DNA from: Dastarcus helophoroides
Taxonomy: Eukaryota; Arthropoda; Insecta; Coleoptera; Bothrideridae
Assembly (NCBI GenBank): GCA_028583605.1
Contig: CM053332.1
Location: forward strand, 9,970,442-10,034,441
Direction of reading: 5' to 3'
DNA length: 64,000 nt
Notes under the pieces: model-generated
The model's input: only the letters and a program-made list of their open reading frames with translations
The model's database searches: none
What the model was told of the DNA's origin: nothing
In this document: one piece after another, positions 48,489-60,244 of the stretch
How positions within the stretch are numbered: position 1 is the stretch's first letter
Layout of the letters: every line of letters starts with the position of its first letter
Position numbers and translations under genes: made by a program

Positions 48489-48631
48489 CTGAAATATTTG
48501 ATAACGAGCAAGGAAAAGGACCAACATATCTAGATTCGCATGTTGGAATATTAAATGCGAATCTAGATATGTTGGTCCTTTTTCACATTATTTTTTGTTG
48601 ACCTTGTCTTGGTAGTCATCAAATATTTCGC
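48489..48631. repeat. Perfect 28-bp hairpin within a longer inverted repeat
   Basis: 48514-48541 and 48555-48582 are exact reverse complements (core CCAACATATCTAGATTCGCA) around a 13-nt loop. Outside them, GAAATATTTGATAAC (48491-48505) pairs with the complement of GTCATCAAATATTTC (48615-48629), with a few unpaired bases between. Confidence 0.9.
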
Positions 48632-48773
48632 GTCTTTCGCTTTCCATGTTTTAATGGAACGTGCAAGACCAAGAGATCATAATGGAGGTTAGAAAACATA
48701 AAATCGATACGTGTGATCTCTCGAAAACAAAAAACAAAGGAAATGGAACTACATTTTGAAATTCTCTTTTTTT

Positions 48774-48872
48774 GGTGCAACGGACTAGTCCTTGGTTATC
48801 TTCAAAAATTGAAATCCATATCTTGTCTCCTGAAACCAAGAAAGGTTAAGACAGAATAAAGATTGCTCAAAA
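48774..48872 (+). repeat. Dispersed repeat family A, copy at 48.8 kb
   Basis: Shares GGTGCAACG, TTATCTTCAAAAATTGAAAT and CCTGAAACCAAGAAAGGTTA with the other family members. Confidence 0.6.
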
Positions 48873-48884
48873 TTTGCATTTTAA

Positions 48885-51100
48885 TACGCCCAAACAGGAG
48901 ATGGCAAATTCAGGAGTAGGACTGCTACTCCACAACAAATATACGAATGCAATTCAATAAAGTAAATGATAGAATTCTAAAAATAAGTCTTAAGATAAAT
49001 AAGGCAACTCTACACCTAATAAGCGTATAGGCTCCTGATACAAAGAAGCCAAGAGAGGAAATCGAACAATTTTATATTGAACTACAAGCAACACAAGACA
49101 ACACGGACCAAACCCATCAACCCATCAATGACTAAAAAACTGATGATGGAAGATCCCATAACATAGGACATAGAAACCACCTGGAAGAAGCTGAAAGCAT
49201 GTATAATTGGGGCAGCAAGATCTAGAAAGGTCGATATAAATGCACAAAACAAGAAAAAACCATGATTCACCACGGAGGTAAAGAAGCTAACCCGGGAAAA
49301 GAAGAAAGCACATTTAAAATACAAAAGCACACAAACACAAGAAAACTGTAATAATTATGTAGCAATCAGGAACAGAACAAATTCCAAACAGGACCATAAA
49401 AACAGATCACTGGTAACGATTCATCAGTGAAATGGACCGTGACCTCTACGGTGCACAGAGAAAGGTATAGAAAATGCTAAAAAGCAGGAAAAACCAAATA
49501 AACGATTTTGCGATATTGTGAGGATTGGAAAGAGTATTTCAACGAATCATATGAGTCTGAGGAGACTCCCGAAACAGAAGTAATACGACAGGAAGGAGAA
49601 CCACAAACGAAATTCGAAAAAGATGATACTGTAAAGGGAATGAAAGAGCTAAAAATCAGGAAAGCACCTGGTATAGATAATATCCCAAATGAACTCATCA
49701 AATATGGCGGCAAGGAATTGGCTAAGCATCTAACAGCCCCATTCAATAAAATACTTAGTATGAGTATAATTCCACACGAATGGCACAGGAGCATAATTAT
49801 ACCCGTCTTCAAAAAAGGCCAAAAGATATATCCTGAAAACTAAAGAAGTATAAGCTTACTCTATACAGCCATGAAACTCTTTATCTATATAATACGGCTT
49901 AAACTAGAAGTACACGTTGAAAACAGAGATGAACAACAAGGATTCAGGAGAAATAGAACAACGATGGTCGCCGTATTCACATTGAGACAACTAAAGGAAA
50001 AATCAATTAGGTACAACAAACCACTATATTCCTGCTTCATAGATCTGACAAAAACATTCGACAGCTGAAAGATGTGATGGACATATTAAAAGCGAAAATG
50101 TACCATCGCAATTGTCAATATAATTTATCAACTCAACACCAAGAACAGGATAGTCATCAGAGCCAATAACCAAACAACTCGAAAGATATCAACACCGGGA
50201 GGTATCAGACAAGGGAATCGCCTCAGCCCATTCCTATTCAACTTGATAATGGATCGACAATCACATCATTGAAACTGGGATATAAACTGCAATATCGACG
50301 CTTCAGTGTAATATGTTACGCTGATGACGCAACATTTGTGGCAGAGATGGAAGACGACTTTTACAGACAGGTATTTTGCTTCTACCAAAAGCGCAGAAAT
50401 ACCACATGAAAACTTCAATAGAGAAAACAAAAATCATGACATATCCTAAAGACCCTGTGCGATACAAAATTGAAATTGATGGAAGCAGCATAGAACAATT
50501 AAGGAATTTTAAATATCTAAGAACAGATATGATGAGCCACCATGATCCGACGCGAGAGCTAAGGCCTCAATAAACAAAACAGCTGTCACAGCAGATAGCA
50601 GGAGGCCTGAGAGATGTCGTGTGGAACAACTAATACATGCGAATGGATTGCAAGGTGAGAGTATACAAGACATACCTGCGACCTATACTGACCTATGCAA
50701 TTGAAACGAGATCAGACACAAACAAAACCAAATCAATGCTGAGAACAACAGAAACGAAAACGCTGAGAGCGCAATCACTGGAAAAACACTTAGAGGGAGA
50801 GAGAGAGAGAGAGAGAAAGAGTTAGAAACGATGAAACCAGAAGAATATGCGGAGTGGATGATGTGCTAAAATGGGGCAGACAAAAAAGACGCCAATGGTA
50901 TGACCACGTGAGAAAAATGGAAGAAGACAGAGTTGTTCAAATGGCCCTGGAGGATACGCCTGTAGAAGGTAAACCAAGAGGAAGACCACCGAATAGATGG
51001 AAAGACAGCTGGCGATCCATATCTCAAGAAAACCAGAATGCCTGAATTCGAAGGTAAACAGACCAATAAGTCTTCGAAAAGAAGAAGAAAAAGAAGAAGT
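48885..51100 (+). mobile_element. RTE-like LINE, endonuclease and RT, plus strand
   Basis: The endonuclease is partial: SGVGLLLHNKYTNAIQ (48910-48960) and HLISVYAPDTKKPREEIEQF in shifted frames (49010-49070). The RT runs in one frame from 49508 to 50068 with one TAA (49841): KAPGIDNIPNELIKYGGKEL, IPHEWHRSIIIPVFKKGQ, QQGFRRNRTTM, YSCFIDLTKTFDS. Frameshifts follow, then GGIRQGNRLSPFLFNLIMD and YADDATFVAEMEDD with YADD intact (50317-50328). Next come KTKIMTYPKDPVRYKIEIDG, FKYLRTDM, then VRVYKTYLRPILTYAIETRS, and a C-terminus with QKRRQWYDHVRKMEEDRVVQ and KPRGRPPNRWKDS. A GA microsatellite (50793-50820) interrupts it. It ends with a GAAGAAG-rich tail (51076-51100). Dead through frameshifts. Confidence 0.85.
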
Positions 51101-53874
51101 GATTTTACTCTTTTCTCGAAGTTTTTATTTTAATCTCGTAGTTTTGTATAGACTTTGAATTCTGTCTGTCCCATAAAAAGAACTCTTGAAAAATTGCTGG
51201 AGTGCCTTCAGAGTCTATAATTTCTGAACCTCCTAAACCTATCAAGTGTTACCAAATAAATTTTTAGAAATGTTTCAGGAGGAGAAGATTTTACCAAGTG
51301 AGATGCTTCGATATCGATGAAATTTGTCGTAATTTCATTAATATTGAATGAATTTATCCCTCATCACATAAAAATTCCTTTAAATTCCCTTGCCCAGTTA
51401 ATTGATTTTATTTTTGAACACTTTCAATTTAACGTAATGTGTTTGTTTAGCCTCTATCATCGATCTGTTGTGAAGACAGTATATTCATTTCGCAACGTTT
51501 TGGATGAAAATTTAACATATTCTTTTTTTTATATTTGTGTCTGAGGGTTTGTTTTGTGGTCAATTTCTTTGGCAGGGAATAAGATAAGTCCATGTGCATT
51601 TCATCCGTTCTATCTGTGCCGATTGTAATATTTCCTATACCAATGCGATAGCTATCCCTAGTCATCTATTCTCCAAATTCATTGAGAAATCAGAGAATGT
51701 TCGCTGCGGGGTAGCCGATCTTTAATTAATTAAAGGGAAAATTGTAACAACTAAATTGCATTGAAACAACTGCTGGAAACCATTCTACTATACTTGGAAA
51801 GGAATAAATAACTCATTAGAGAATGTTAGAATGGTATCCACCTCGCCCTGTCGAAAAACATATTTCGTAAGCTGCACTTAACAATACATGCAACGAAATA
51901 AATAAAAAGTTTCGGCAATGTATCAACAAAATCTAGGTCCAGTTTATTCATTACTTTAGAATATAAATTCTCACCACTGTAAATATCGTGAATTATTTTA
52001 TAAATTTTTGAGCATTGTTAGAAATAGTTAGACAAGAGCGTTTTCCTACTTCGTTTGTAGTATATACTGAATTTGAAAATGATAAAATTCAATATGCCGT
52101 CTTTAAGCAATATTAGAATTGATATAATTTTCACGCAAACAGTTTATTTCAGATAAAATTAAGGTAATCAATGAAAAGGCCTTAAAAACAAATAAATACG
52201 GTTTTTGATGTTTTTCGATTGAACTCAAATAAATTAGATACAGCTAATTATTAAAAATGACGATATTAGGTTTTTTTAAATAAAATCAAGATAAATTAAA
52301 ATTCACTTGTTTTCTTAGCGGAATATTGTTAGGCATTAAATTCTGCATTATTTTGCTCATTTAACCGTTTCCGAGGCCCCTGTAGTAGAAATCAAATTTA
52401 GTCCATTCTGTATAATAATAAATAATATTAATGAAATTTTCAATACCATGGCCAAATTTATTTTTATTTTTTCGAAATTTCGTTTTTAAACTAGAGATTT
52501 ATAAGTCTAAACATCAAAAAGTTTTTTGTTAAAAACGAATGTAAAGTTAAGCATTCGAATGTAATCTGAAAATTTGAAGATTTCTTCTTAAAATTTCGAC
52601 TTTAATTATGAAAATTCAAAGTTGAAATTAGAATATACTAATTCCAAGTTTAAACTTGCAATGTTGAACAAGGTTTTTGAAAAAATATCTTATTTCTAAA
52701 ATGTGTATTGCAAAAACAAGTTTATGAAAATTTCTGAAAACTCAAAAATTTGTTCTCTTCAAGTTTTTTTTAGAAATTTCTTAAACAATTATTATTTTTA
52801 TGTTGAGGAATATTTGACTCACTGTAATAAACACAATGTCTAAATTTGTCATAGTTAATAAATCATCCTTTATTTTTCTTGCTGTATTTAATTTTTAATA
52901 TTATTAAAATATATTTCAAGTTTGATTTATTTACACTACTTGCAGACCTGCATAGTGAGGCAATTTGTTTACGCCATTGTCGTTTATATACAGTTTGAAA
53001 CCATTTTTGAGAGATATGCGAAATTTAATAAAGTTTTGCGAATTTTGATGCATTAGGAAAATTTCAAAGTAAACGTAATTAAATCAACTTTCTTGTCGAT
53101 CAAAGAGGGTCAATTTCAAGTTACATTTCAACCAAGAAAATATTATTTTAGTACAATTTTACTTCCCTTGTATTCGACTTGGATACTTTGAAGGAAACAA
53201 CAAAACTGTATATTTTGGAAAAGTAAACAGGAAGTTTGTTTTCTAAGTAAATGTCTGTTGATTTAGGTAATTGGTGGCAAAGTCTTTGTGTTAAACTGCG
53301 GTATATCGCTTAATGTTCCTCCTTTTGTAATTATAAACAACGAGATGGATTAAAAGTGAAAAAAGGATTCTAATTTCGTTTGGATACATAGTTTATGTTT
53401 ATCCCATAGATGCAACAAAGTTTTGCGTTGCAATTCACAGCTGTTTGATTATGAATAATAGGAAACAGAACACGAACTCCAGTGGTTGTCCACCAGATGG
53501 AGCACATCGTTGGTCGTCAACGCGCCTCACATTGTTAGCAGGACGGGATAGACAACCGGAACAACAGCAGGAAGCCAGAAACAAAAGAATACCCACATAT
53601 AGTCTCGCATCACGTTGCTTTAATACTATTAAAGTTGAAACGGAGGTGAAATTATATCTTTGTCATTGAACATACAAACCAAACTTTAGATTGTTTGAAA
53701 AAATAATTGAGTTTTGTTTCCACTTTGTGCTCTTGCTGTTTTGCGACAACCAACGTTTGGTACCAATTTAACACGCGTATTTGATTGCAAACCGCTGATA
53801 TTGTCCATGACTATAAACTTGAAATAATTCCATTATTTATTTTGATTCGAGTTATGTTCTAAACCATGTTAAAA
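51101..53874. other. Non-coding region
   Basis: No gene recognised. 52,430-52,800 has scattered minisatellite-type words. The ORF at 53445-53669 is unbiased in composition (SSGCPPDGAHRWSSTRL) but shows no domain. Confidence 0.4.
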
Positions 53875-54125
53875 TATACAGGGTGCTTTGTAACTTGGCA
53901 GCCAAAATGGAATGTCCTATGTGCATAAAATAAAGAATAACTTTTTCTCATATAGTGGCTTCCTTTGGGAACTAATAATGAACAAAAGAATAATATTAGG
54001 GTAGCAAAGAAAATCAAAATTTTTTGCTATTTGATAATTCGTCAGTGGCCTACAAGGTCCCTGGACCTTAACCCACTTAATTTTTATTTAGGGTGTCACT
54101 TAAAACAATTAAGTTAGGCTTGAAC
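53875..54125 (+). mobile_element. Fragment of a Tc1/mariner-like transposon
   Basis: Begins ATATACAGGGTGCTTTGTAA, a common type of insect DNA-transposon tip. It then reads RQWPTRSLDLNPLNFYLGCH near 54050-54110, matching the PxRSPDL.P.DF.LWGHLK block around the third catalytic Asp of one mariner-related transposase group. The Asp position reads Asn (LNPLNF). The body between tip and this block is missing and no second tip is seen. Confidence 0.5.
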
Positions 54126-56463
54126 CAAGATTCCATGTTTGAGTTTTAAACTTGAAAATTCTTCTAAATTTCGACTTTTCTGCCAGTTCCAAGTTCGCAA
54201 TTTAAAACACCGAATTCTTCAAAAGATTTCGAAATTTTCAGAAGATGAATTTTTTTAAAGTCGAATTTACGAAAATTCCAAGATTCGACAAATGGTCAAA
54301 ATTTTGAAAAATCGTCGAATTTTTCAAAGTCGAAATTTTGAAAAAATGGTCAAAATGTTCGGAAAAAGTAGCAATTCTGAGTCGAGTTTTTGAAAAAGTC
54401 AAAACTTCGAGGAAAAATCGAAATTTTGATGATGAATGGTCGAAATTTTTAGAAAACTTCTTTTCTGAAGAAAAGAAATTCTGAAAGAATTTAAAAAATT
54501 GGAAATTTTCAAAATTTTGACTCAAAGATTTAGTCTTTTTTCGAAAACTTTGACCTTTTCAATTTTCTACTTTTTAGAATCAAAATGTTCAAAAAGTAAC
54601 AAATTTTAAAATTTGAAAAAAATTCCAAAATTTAAAAACTGACATTTTGAAAACAGTTAAGTTTTCAAAAATTCTAATTTTTAAAAAAGTACTAATTTTC
54701 AGAGTGAAAATTTAAAAATGAATGTCAAAATTGTCAAAAAACTATAAATTTTTGGAAAAGTTGGTCAAAAACCAAAGGTCGAAATTTAAAAAAATTAAAA
54801 ATTTTTCAAAAAAAAGGCAAAAATGTCAAAATTTTCAAAAAATCTAAATTTTTGAAAAAAATCTAAACTTTGCAGTCTAAATTTTTTGAAAACATAATAT
54901 TTTGAAAAAATTACAAATTTTTGAAAAAATTTAAACTTAAAAAATATTCATTTTGAAAAAAAAGTAAAAAAGTCTAAAATTTGAGAAAAAGCCGAAAGTC
55001 TTTAAAAACGAGTCCAGATTTTGACAAAAAGTCGAATTTTGTAAAAAAAATACAAATTTTGATATAACATCCATATTTTAAGAAAGTTCTAGTTTAAAAA
55101 AAACGAAATTAAAAAAAATCGAAAGTTTACAAAAAGTCGCAATTCTTAAAAATAATTCAAATTTAAAAAATAGTCGACATTTTTAAGAATCAAAATGTTC
55201 AAAAAGTTACAATGAAAAAAAAAATTTTCAGATAATTCGAAAATTTAAAAACTGACATTTTGAAAATAGTTTAACTTTCAAAAATTCTGCATTTTTAAGA
55301 AATTACGAATTTTCAATGAGTGGAAATTAAAAAAAAAATGACAAAATTTTGAAAAAAAGCCAAGATTTTAAAAATGCTTAACTTTGAAAAAAAAATTGAA
55401 CCTTGAAAAATCGAAATTTTCAAAAAACTAGAAATTTTTGGAAAAGGCGGTTAAAACGTAAATAAAACTAGAATTTAAAAAAAGGAAAAGTTTTCGAAAA
55501 ATGCAAAAATGTCTAAATTGTCAGAAAAAAATCTAAATTTTTGAAAAAAGTCTTATTTTGAAAAATGAAAATTTTGAGAAAAAATCGATATTTAAAAGAA
55601 TACAAATTTTCACAAAAAATTAAACCTAAAAAAGTATAAATTTTGAAAACAATAATAAAACATTTAAAAAGACTTCAAAAAAGAGCCCCAATTTTGACAA
55701 AAGGTAGAATTTTGTGAAAAAAAATAGTAATTTTGATGAAACATCCATATTTAAAAAAAATTGCCAGAAATATCGAAAAGTTCGAAATTTTTTAGGAAAT
55801 TATAGTTTTTTGGTAAATTCGATTTTTTTAAATATTTACTTTTCGAAAATTTCGGATTAAAATATGGAAAAATGCCTACATTTTGATGAATTTTTAATTT
55901 TAAAAAGTCAAACGTTTAATAAAAAAAGTCTTTAATTTTAAAATAACAATATTTGAGAAAATTCAACCATTTGAAAAATTCGACATCATTTTCACAAACA
56001 GTCGAAATGTTTAAAAAATTGAAATTTTGAAAAAAATACGAAATTTTCACGAGGAAAATTTTTCAAGAAGCCAAACCTTCGACAGTAGACATTTTCAATA
56101 GTATTTTCAAAATAATTTTACAAAGTTTTAAAGAAAAACGAAATTTAAACAACAGAAAATTTTAAACAAAAGAATTTTCGAAAAATGTCGAAATTAAAAA
56201 CAAATCGATTTACAAAACACGTTAACGAAATAAGTGGTTGTGGTAATAGTGAGTGGGATGGAATGAAATATGAACTAGTAAAACTATCAAATGTTAAGAA
56301 AATGATCTAAAAATCGAAAGGGGCCTATCTGGATTGTTTTGAGGGTTCAAAGGACTTCAAGTTAGAAAGTTTAATCGAAATCGAAATCATTAGAGCTATT
56401 TCGAAGAAAATATAAACATAAAAAATATATATTTCAAAATTACGCGCCTTTCTATTTCTTTAA

Positions 56464-56590
56464 ACGATGCCGATTATCTAATCAGACGCGATGCCGATTA
56501 TTACTCTCGTGACGTCACGAATACCATAATCGGCATCGTTGTACACCTCAAATGAGCATTTGTACCTGTAATCGGACGATGCCGTACTAA
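56464..56590. repeat. GC-rich palindromic island with repeated CGATGCCGATTAT
   Basis: CGATGCCGATTAT occurs directly at 56465-56477 and 56489-56501, and inverted as ATAATCGGCATCG at 56526-56538. The two inner copies flank the perfect palindrome CGTGACGTCACG (56508-56519), which includes TGACGTCA, the CRE/ATF site. A related ATCGGACGATGCCGT follows at 56571-56585. Confidence 0.75.
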
Positions 56591-56975
56591 CTCGTGTCGG
56601 TCTCTTAAAGTATACCTACCTAAGTCGAAAATCTTCAATAAAAATCTGTATCAGATTTTGCAAAAATGTAATTTTCACAAATTCAGAATCTTTAGAAAAA
56701 GTCTAAATCTTGAAAAAACTCGACAATTTCACAAAATTTAAATCATAATAAATTATTAAAATATTTGAAAAAATGAAATTTAAAAAAAGTCACAAACTTA
56801 TTCCAAAGTTTAAGAGAAGTATATATTTAAGAATTAATCCAAATTTTGAAAAGCAATCGACATCTTTAAAAAGGATGACATTTCGAAAAAAGCGCAAAAA
56901 AGGTAGAAACTTTCAAAACCCAAGTTACAATTTCCAGAAAATGTCGAGATTCTGACAGTTAAGATTTTCGAAGCA

Positions 56976-57157
56976 AACATTTCGAGATAAGTAGAAATTT
57001 TTAAAAAATGTTCAATGAAAGTCAATATTTTCAAAAAATAAAAAAAATTAAAATTTTCAGAAAAAGAACATTTCGAGATAAGTAGAAATTTTTAAAAAAT
57101 GTTCAATGAAAGTCAATATTTTCAAAAAATAAAAAAAATTAAAATTTTCAGAAAAAG
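56976..57157 (+). repeat. Perfect tandem duplication, 91-bp unit
   Basis: 56976-57066 and 57067-57157 appear identical, both starting AACATTTCGAGATAAGTAGA. In an otherwise strongly diverged array this implies a recent duplication, or an assembly artefact. Confidence 0.85.
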
Positions 57158-57209
57158 TCGAATTATTCCTATCGGCAGACTGGATGTATGTATACATTTT
57201 TTTAAATAT

Positions 57210-57514
57210 TGTAACAAAATGTAATTATAAAATTTGTATTATTGTGTAGTGCAAGGAACTCTCTAGAAACTTTTAATAATGGGAAGCGGCCGCGAGAATG
57301 AATCATACGGTAGATAAGCTCTCTAGACATTTCCGCAAGCGATATATCTTATCTGTACGCAGATCCTTTCTAGAAACCGGAACGGTACCAGTTAGTTAGT
57401 CAGTTAGTTAATCAGATAGTTTAGTGAATTATAATTGTAGTGTTCCCAAATAAGTTTGAAATAAAGTGTTTACAATTTACGAACTTTTAATTTTCGAACC
57501 GATGACACCCAACA
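57210..57514 (+). mobile_element. Solo LTR, plus orientation
   Basis: A TGTAAC...CCAACA block of 305 bp flanked by ATAT on both sides (57206-57209 and 57515-57518), a 4-bp target duplication as left by Ty3/gypsy-type integrases. Inside are a polyadenylation signal AATAAAG (57460-57466), GATAAG words, TTCTAGAA (57368-57375) and a run of GTTAGT repeats (57392-57412). It is related to the inverted LTR at 58.8-59.1 kb. No internal gag or pol is nearby, so it probably arose by LTR-LTR recombination. Confidence 0.75.
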
Positions 57515-57518
57515 ATAT

Positions 57519-58757
57519 AATATCCAACTAAGGAAAACTAGAATTACGAAAGGCATTAGGTACATTGAATGGAGAAAATCCAACATTACCTCAGAAGCTT
57601 TGTTGTTATGCATTTAAGTTTAAGAGTGACAGAATCGTTTGCAAAATTGATAGAGGTCAATGTTTCCGCAAAATAATTCAAAATATTGGTAGATTATGTA
57701 GCACGTAGAAAGATTTATGTATAATGTGTTGCTTTGATTTCATGAACTTTGTTATTGATTGCGTGTGTACGGCTAAAACATAAATCAAAGTAGATGTTGT
57801 AAATCTCGCAGAATGAAGATATAAAAGCAATATCAGTCATGGGCTTTGAGTGGCACTGATTTAAAGCCCGCTGGTGGATGGTGTCTAGATATTCCAGCCA
57901 ATTTATTTATAGTAAACATCACACTAACAAATAAGCTTTAATCGTTTTAAAAGTAACATATGCATACTTAGGCATAAATATATTTTGTGACATATGTAGG
58001 TATAAGTAAGGAAATTCACCCTACATCCATCAAGCGCCATAGTGCAAAATTTAATAAAGTGCCCACATTCAAATTCAATTAAAATCACAAAATATCCATA
58101 AAAAGTTAAATTTTTAATAAAATGTAGAAATTATGAGAAAAAGAATTATCCACGATTTCAAATTCAGGTCGGTAAATTTAAGAAAGTAATTCTAAATTTC
58201 AAAGCAAAATCTCAAAGACTGTAAAATATTTGTCGAATTTAAGAAATTAAAAATTTCAAATTAAATTTTATTTTTGATACAATTTGGACCTTAAATAGTT
58301 CAGCGGCAGTAATCGTAGTACAACTATTTTAGATCATTAGATCTCCGCTAGCCTAAGAGCGTAAGCGAGACATAAACGCCAGACCGCCATTATTAGTCGA
58401 TTTTTGGCATAGACTGTCCGCGTGGATATAATATTACAAATCCTCAAGGTTTGCAGTAGATTTTCTACGCCATCAACATTGCATGCTTATGAGGTAAAAT
58501 TTACGTTAGGTTGCAAAAGCATCTCAAAGAAGCAATAGAGCTGCTATATTGCTGTTACTTCAAGATGTTTCCCTAAGGTGCAGAATGAAGCATCGTTTTC
58601 CTGAGATGTGTAAATTAAAATGTGATTACGCAAAAATTTTTACCCTTTGGAATCCTAATCTTTTATTATTTTAAACATAATATCACCCTACATAACATAT
58701 TACTTTTTTATCAAAATCTGTAGATAGTTTGCCGCAATAAATTCAATTCAAAAATAT
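57519..58757. other. Non-coding stretch between the two LTRs
   Basis: No gag, pol or env motif and no other gene seen. 58,080-58,280 has minisatellite-like words. Confidence 0.5.
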
Positions 58758-59137
58758 TGTTACGGGCTTATCAGTTCGAAATGATTGTTAAACACTTGCT
58801 GAATAATACCCACTTTATTTTCAAACTAAACTCGGAACACTACAACTGAATAATTAACTCACTTATTGAATTTTAACTACTAGCTTACTAATTACACCGA
58901 CTGACTCTAACTGACTGACTCGAGGGAAAGGCGACCGCCTTATATAGTTTTGGTTCCAAGGTTCTAGAAAAATCCCGCAGATAAGGCTTATCGTTTGCCG
59001 AAATTTCTGGAATGCTTATCTGCCGTTTTCTTCGTTATCGCGACCGCTTTACCCTTATCAGATCTTTCTAGAAAATTTTCTTACGTACTAAATTCTACAA
59101 TACTCTAGAATATTCTTTCGCCTGTACCTCCCTTACA
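58758..59137 (-). mobile_element. Solo LTR of the same family, minus orientation
   Basis: On the minus strand it begins TGTAAGGGAGGTAC (59137) and ends GATAAGCCCGTAACA (58758). It shares with the plus-strand LTR, in the same order, TTTCTAGAA, CAGTTAG-type repeats, TGTAGTGTTCC, AGTTTGAAAATAAAGTG and the GAAC...GATGA/GATAAG end. A TATA box (CTATATAAGG, plus 58938-58948) and a polyadenylation signal (plus 58812-58818) are visible. ATAT precedes the 58758 end but the other flank does not match, so the 59137 end is uncertain (59150 is possible). Confidence 0.7.
58938..59115 (-). promoter_or_regulatory. LTR promoter with TATA box and four heat-shock-element-like palindromes
   Basis: Upstream of the minus-strand TATA (58938-58948) are TTCTAGAA (58962-58969), TTCTGGAA (59005-59012), TTCTAGAA (59066-59073) and GAATATTC (59108-59115). 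All fit the TTCnnGAA / GAAnnTTC core bound by heat-shock factor. GATAAG-type sites alternate with them. The location fits a promoter. Heat inducibility is inference only. Confidence 0.4.
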
Positions 59138-59362
59138 TGTTAAAAGTCGTTACGTTTGACATTCACGGGTCTTTTAATTTGAAAGGTGTATGGATAACAC
59201 TGTTAGTAACATCTGACTAAAATTTAAAGGAAATTTAAAGAAAAACAATTGACCGGTGAGCTAAATTACCTTAAGACATTTTTGCGGAAATTGTTAACAT
59301 TAAAGTGAACATTTTAAGTCTCAAGGTAGACAAAGAAAAAACGAAATTTTAAAAATTAAGTT
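59138..59362. other. Non-coding stretch
   Basis: Nothing recognised. Confidence 0.4.
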
Positions 59363-59520
59363 TCTTTTTTGGTGCTGAGTATCTCTTATCTTCATCATCT
59401 TTAAGTATCTCTCTAAAGATGATAGTTTGGCTATCGAAATCGAAACGCGTTGGAGCAAATGTTGTGTTTTTTTAATCTTTCTTAGTTTCAGGAGAAAAGA
59501 TTGGTATATCAATTTTTAAA
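59363..59520 (-). repeat. Dispersed repeat family A, longest single copy
   Basis: Plus-strand words TCTCTAAAGATGATAGTTTG, GGCTATCGAAATCG, ACGCGTTGGAGCAAA and TTTAATCTTTCTTAGTTTCA match, in reverse, the copies at 23.6, 45.8 and 48.8 kb, and match directly the right copy at 45.9 kb. Confidence 0.65.
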
Positions 59521-60244
59521 AATTAGATATTTGAATATGATTCGTTTCCCAAAAATTTATTTTTTCCATAAATTTTCCCATTTTTTTTGCATTTTGATGG
59601 TAGATCCAAAATTTCGTCCTCAATCTCTAAATTTCTACTTTTACAAATAAAATTTGAGTATTTATTATTTTTGTAATGTACCTACCCTACCCACTTGGGT
59701 CCAGATCCTTCTAAGTACCAAAGTTGTTACATCTGTTTCATCTAAATTACTTATTCTTATTGTGTTGGACATTTCCGCCACTTGTAGGATCTAACTAAAG
59801 AATAGGCGGAAACCCCGTTGCCTAAAAGGATCAGGGTGTAAAATGTATGTATTGTATTTAGAATTAGAATGGTCAGTCTGGTCAAACCTTTATTAGAAGC
59901 AAGTTTATTATAAGGATCATTTAAAAGTATTAATATATTATAGTACACAAAATCAATCTCTTTAACTCTACCAAGTTATTTCATATCTACTATATTTACT
60001 AAAGCACGTCCGAGGTATCTACGACGGAAAATCCATTACATTTTTCTTAAAATTTATATTTTTCTTTGACCAATCTGAAAGTTTTAAGGTGGACGTCGAA
60101 ATTTCGAGATTAATTCCATCTCCATTAATAGGGTCCATTTGCTTTGCCCTAATTACGGCTTGCACACAAAGTTTTGACAAAAGAGGTGAATTTGTGCTTT
60201 TACGCGAAGCCATCTGTCCTGTCAACCAGAAGAAGCACTGGAAT
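59521..60244. other. Non-coding stretch
   Basis: No gene recognised. The ORF at 60019-60255 (minus) shows no known motif. Confidence 0.4.

Larger units (their letters stand above)
54126..57170 (+). repeat. A-rich minisatellite array, largest in the window
   Basis: About 3 kb of degenerate units around AAAAAGTCGAAATTTTGAAA, with A-tracts on the plus strand, spaced roughly 18-22 bp (54,400-54,450 is a clear example). No coding content. It is interrupted at 56,220-56,640 by unrelated sequence containing a palindromic G+C island. It contains a perfect 91-bp duplication at its right end. Confidence 0.7.

Noticed and set aside
52369..52381. CCGAGGCCCCTG as the right end of a second hAT-like element
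   Set aside because: No matching CAGGGGC left end with an 8-bp duplication could be found upstream.
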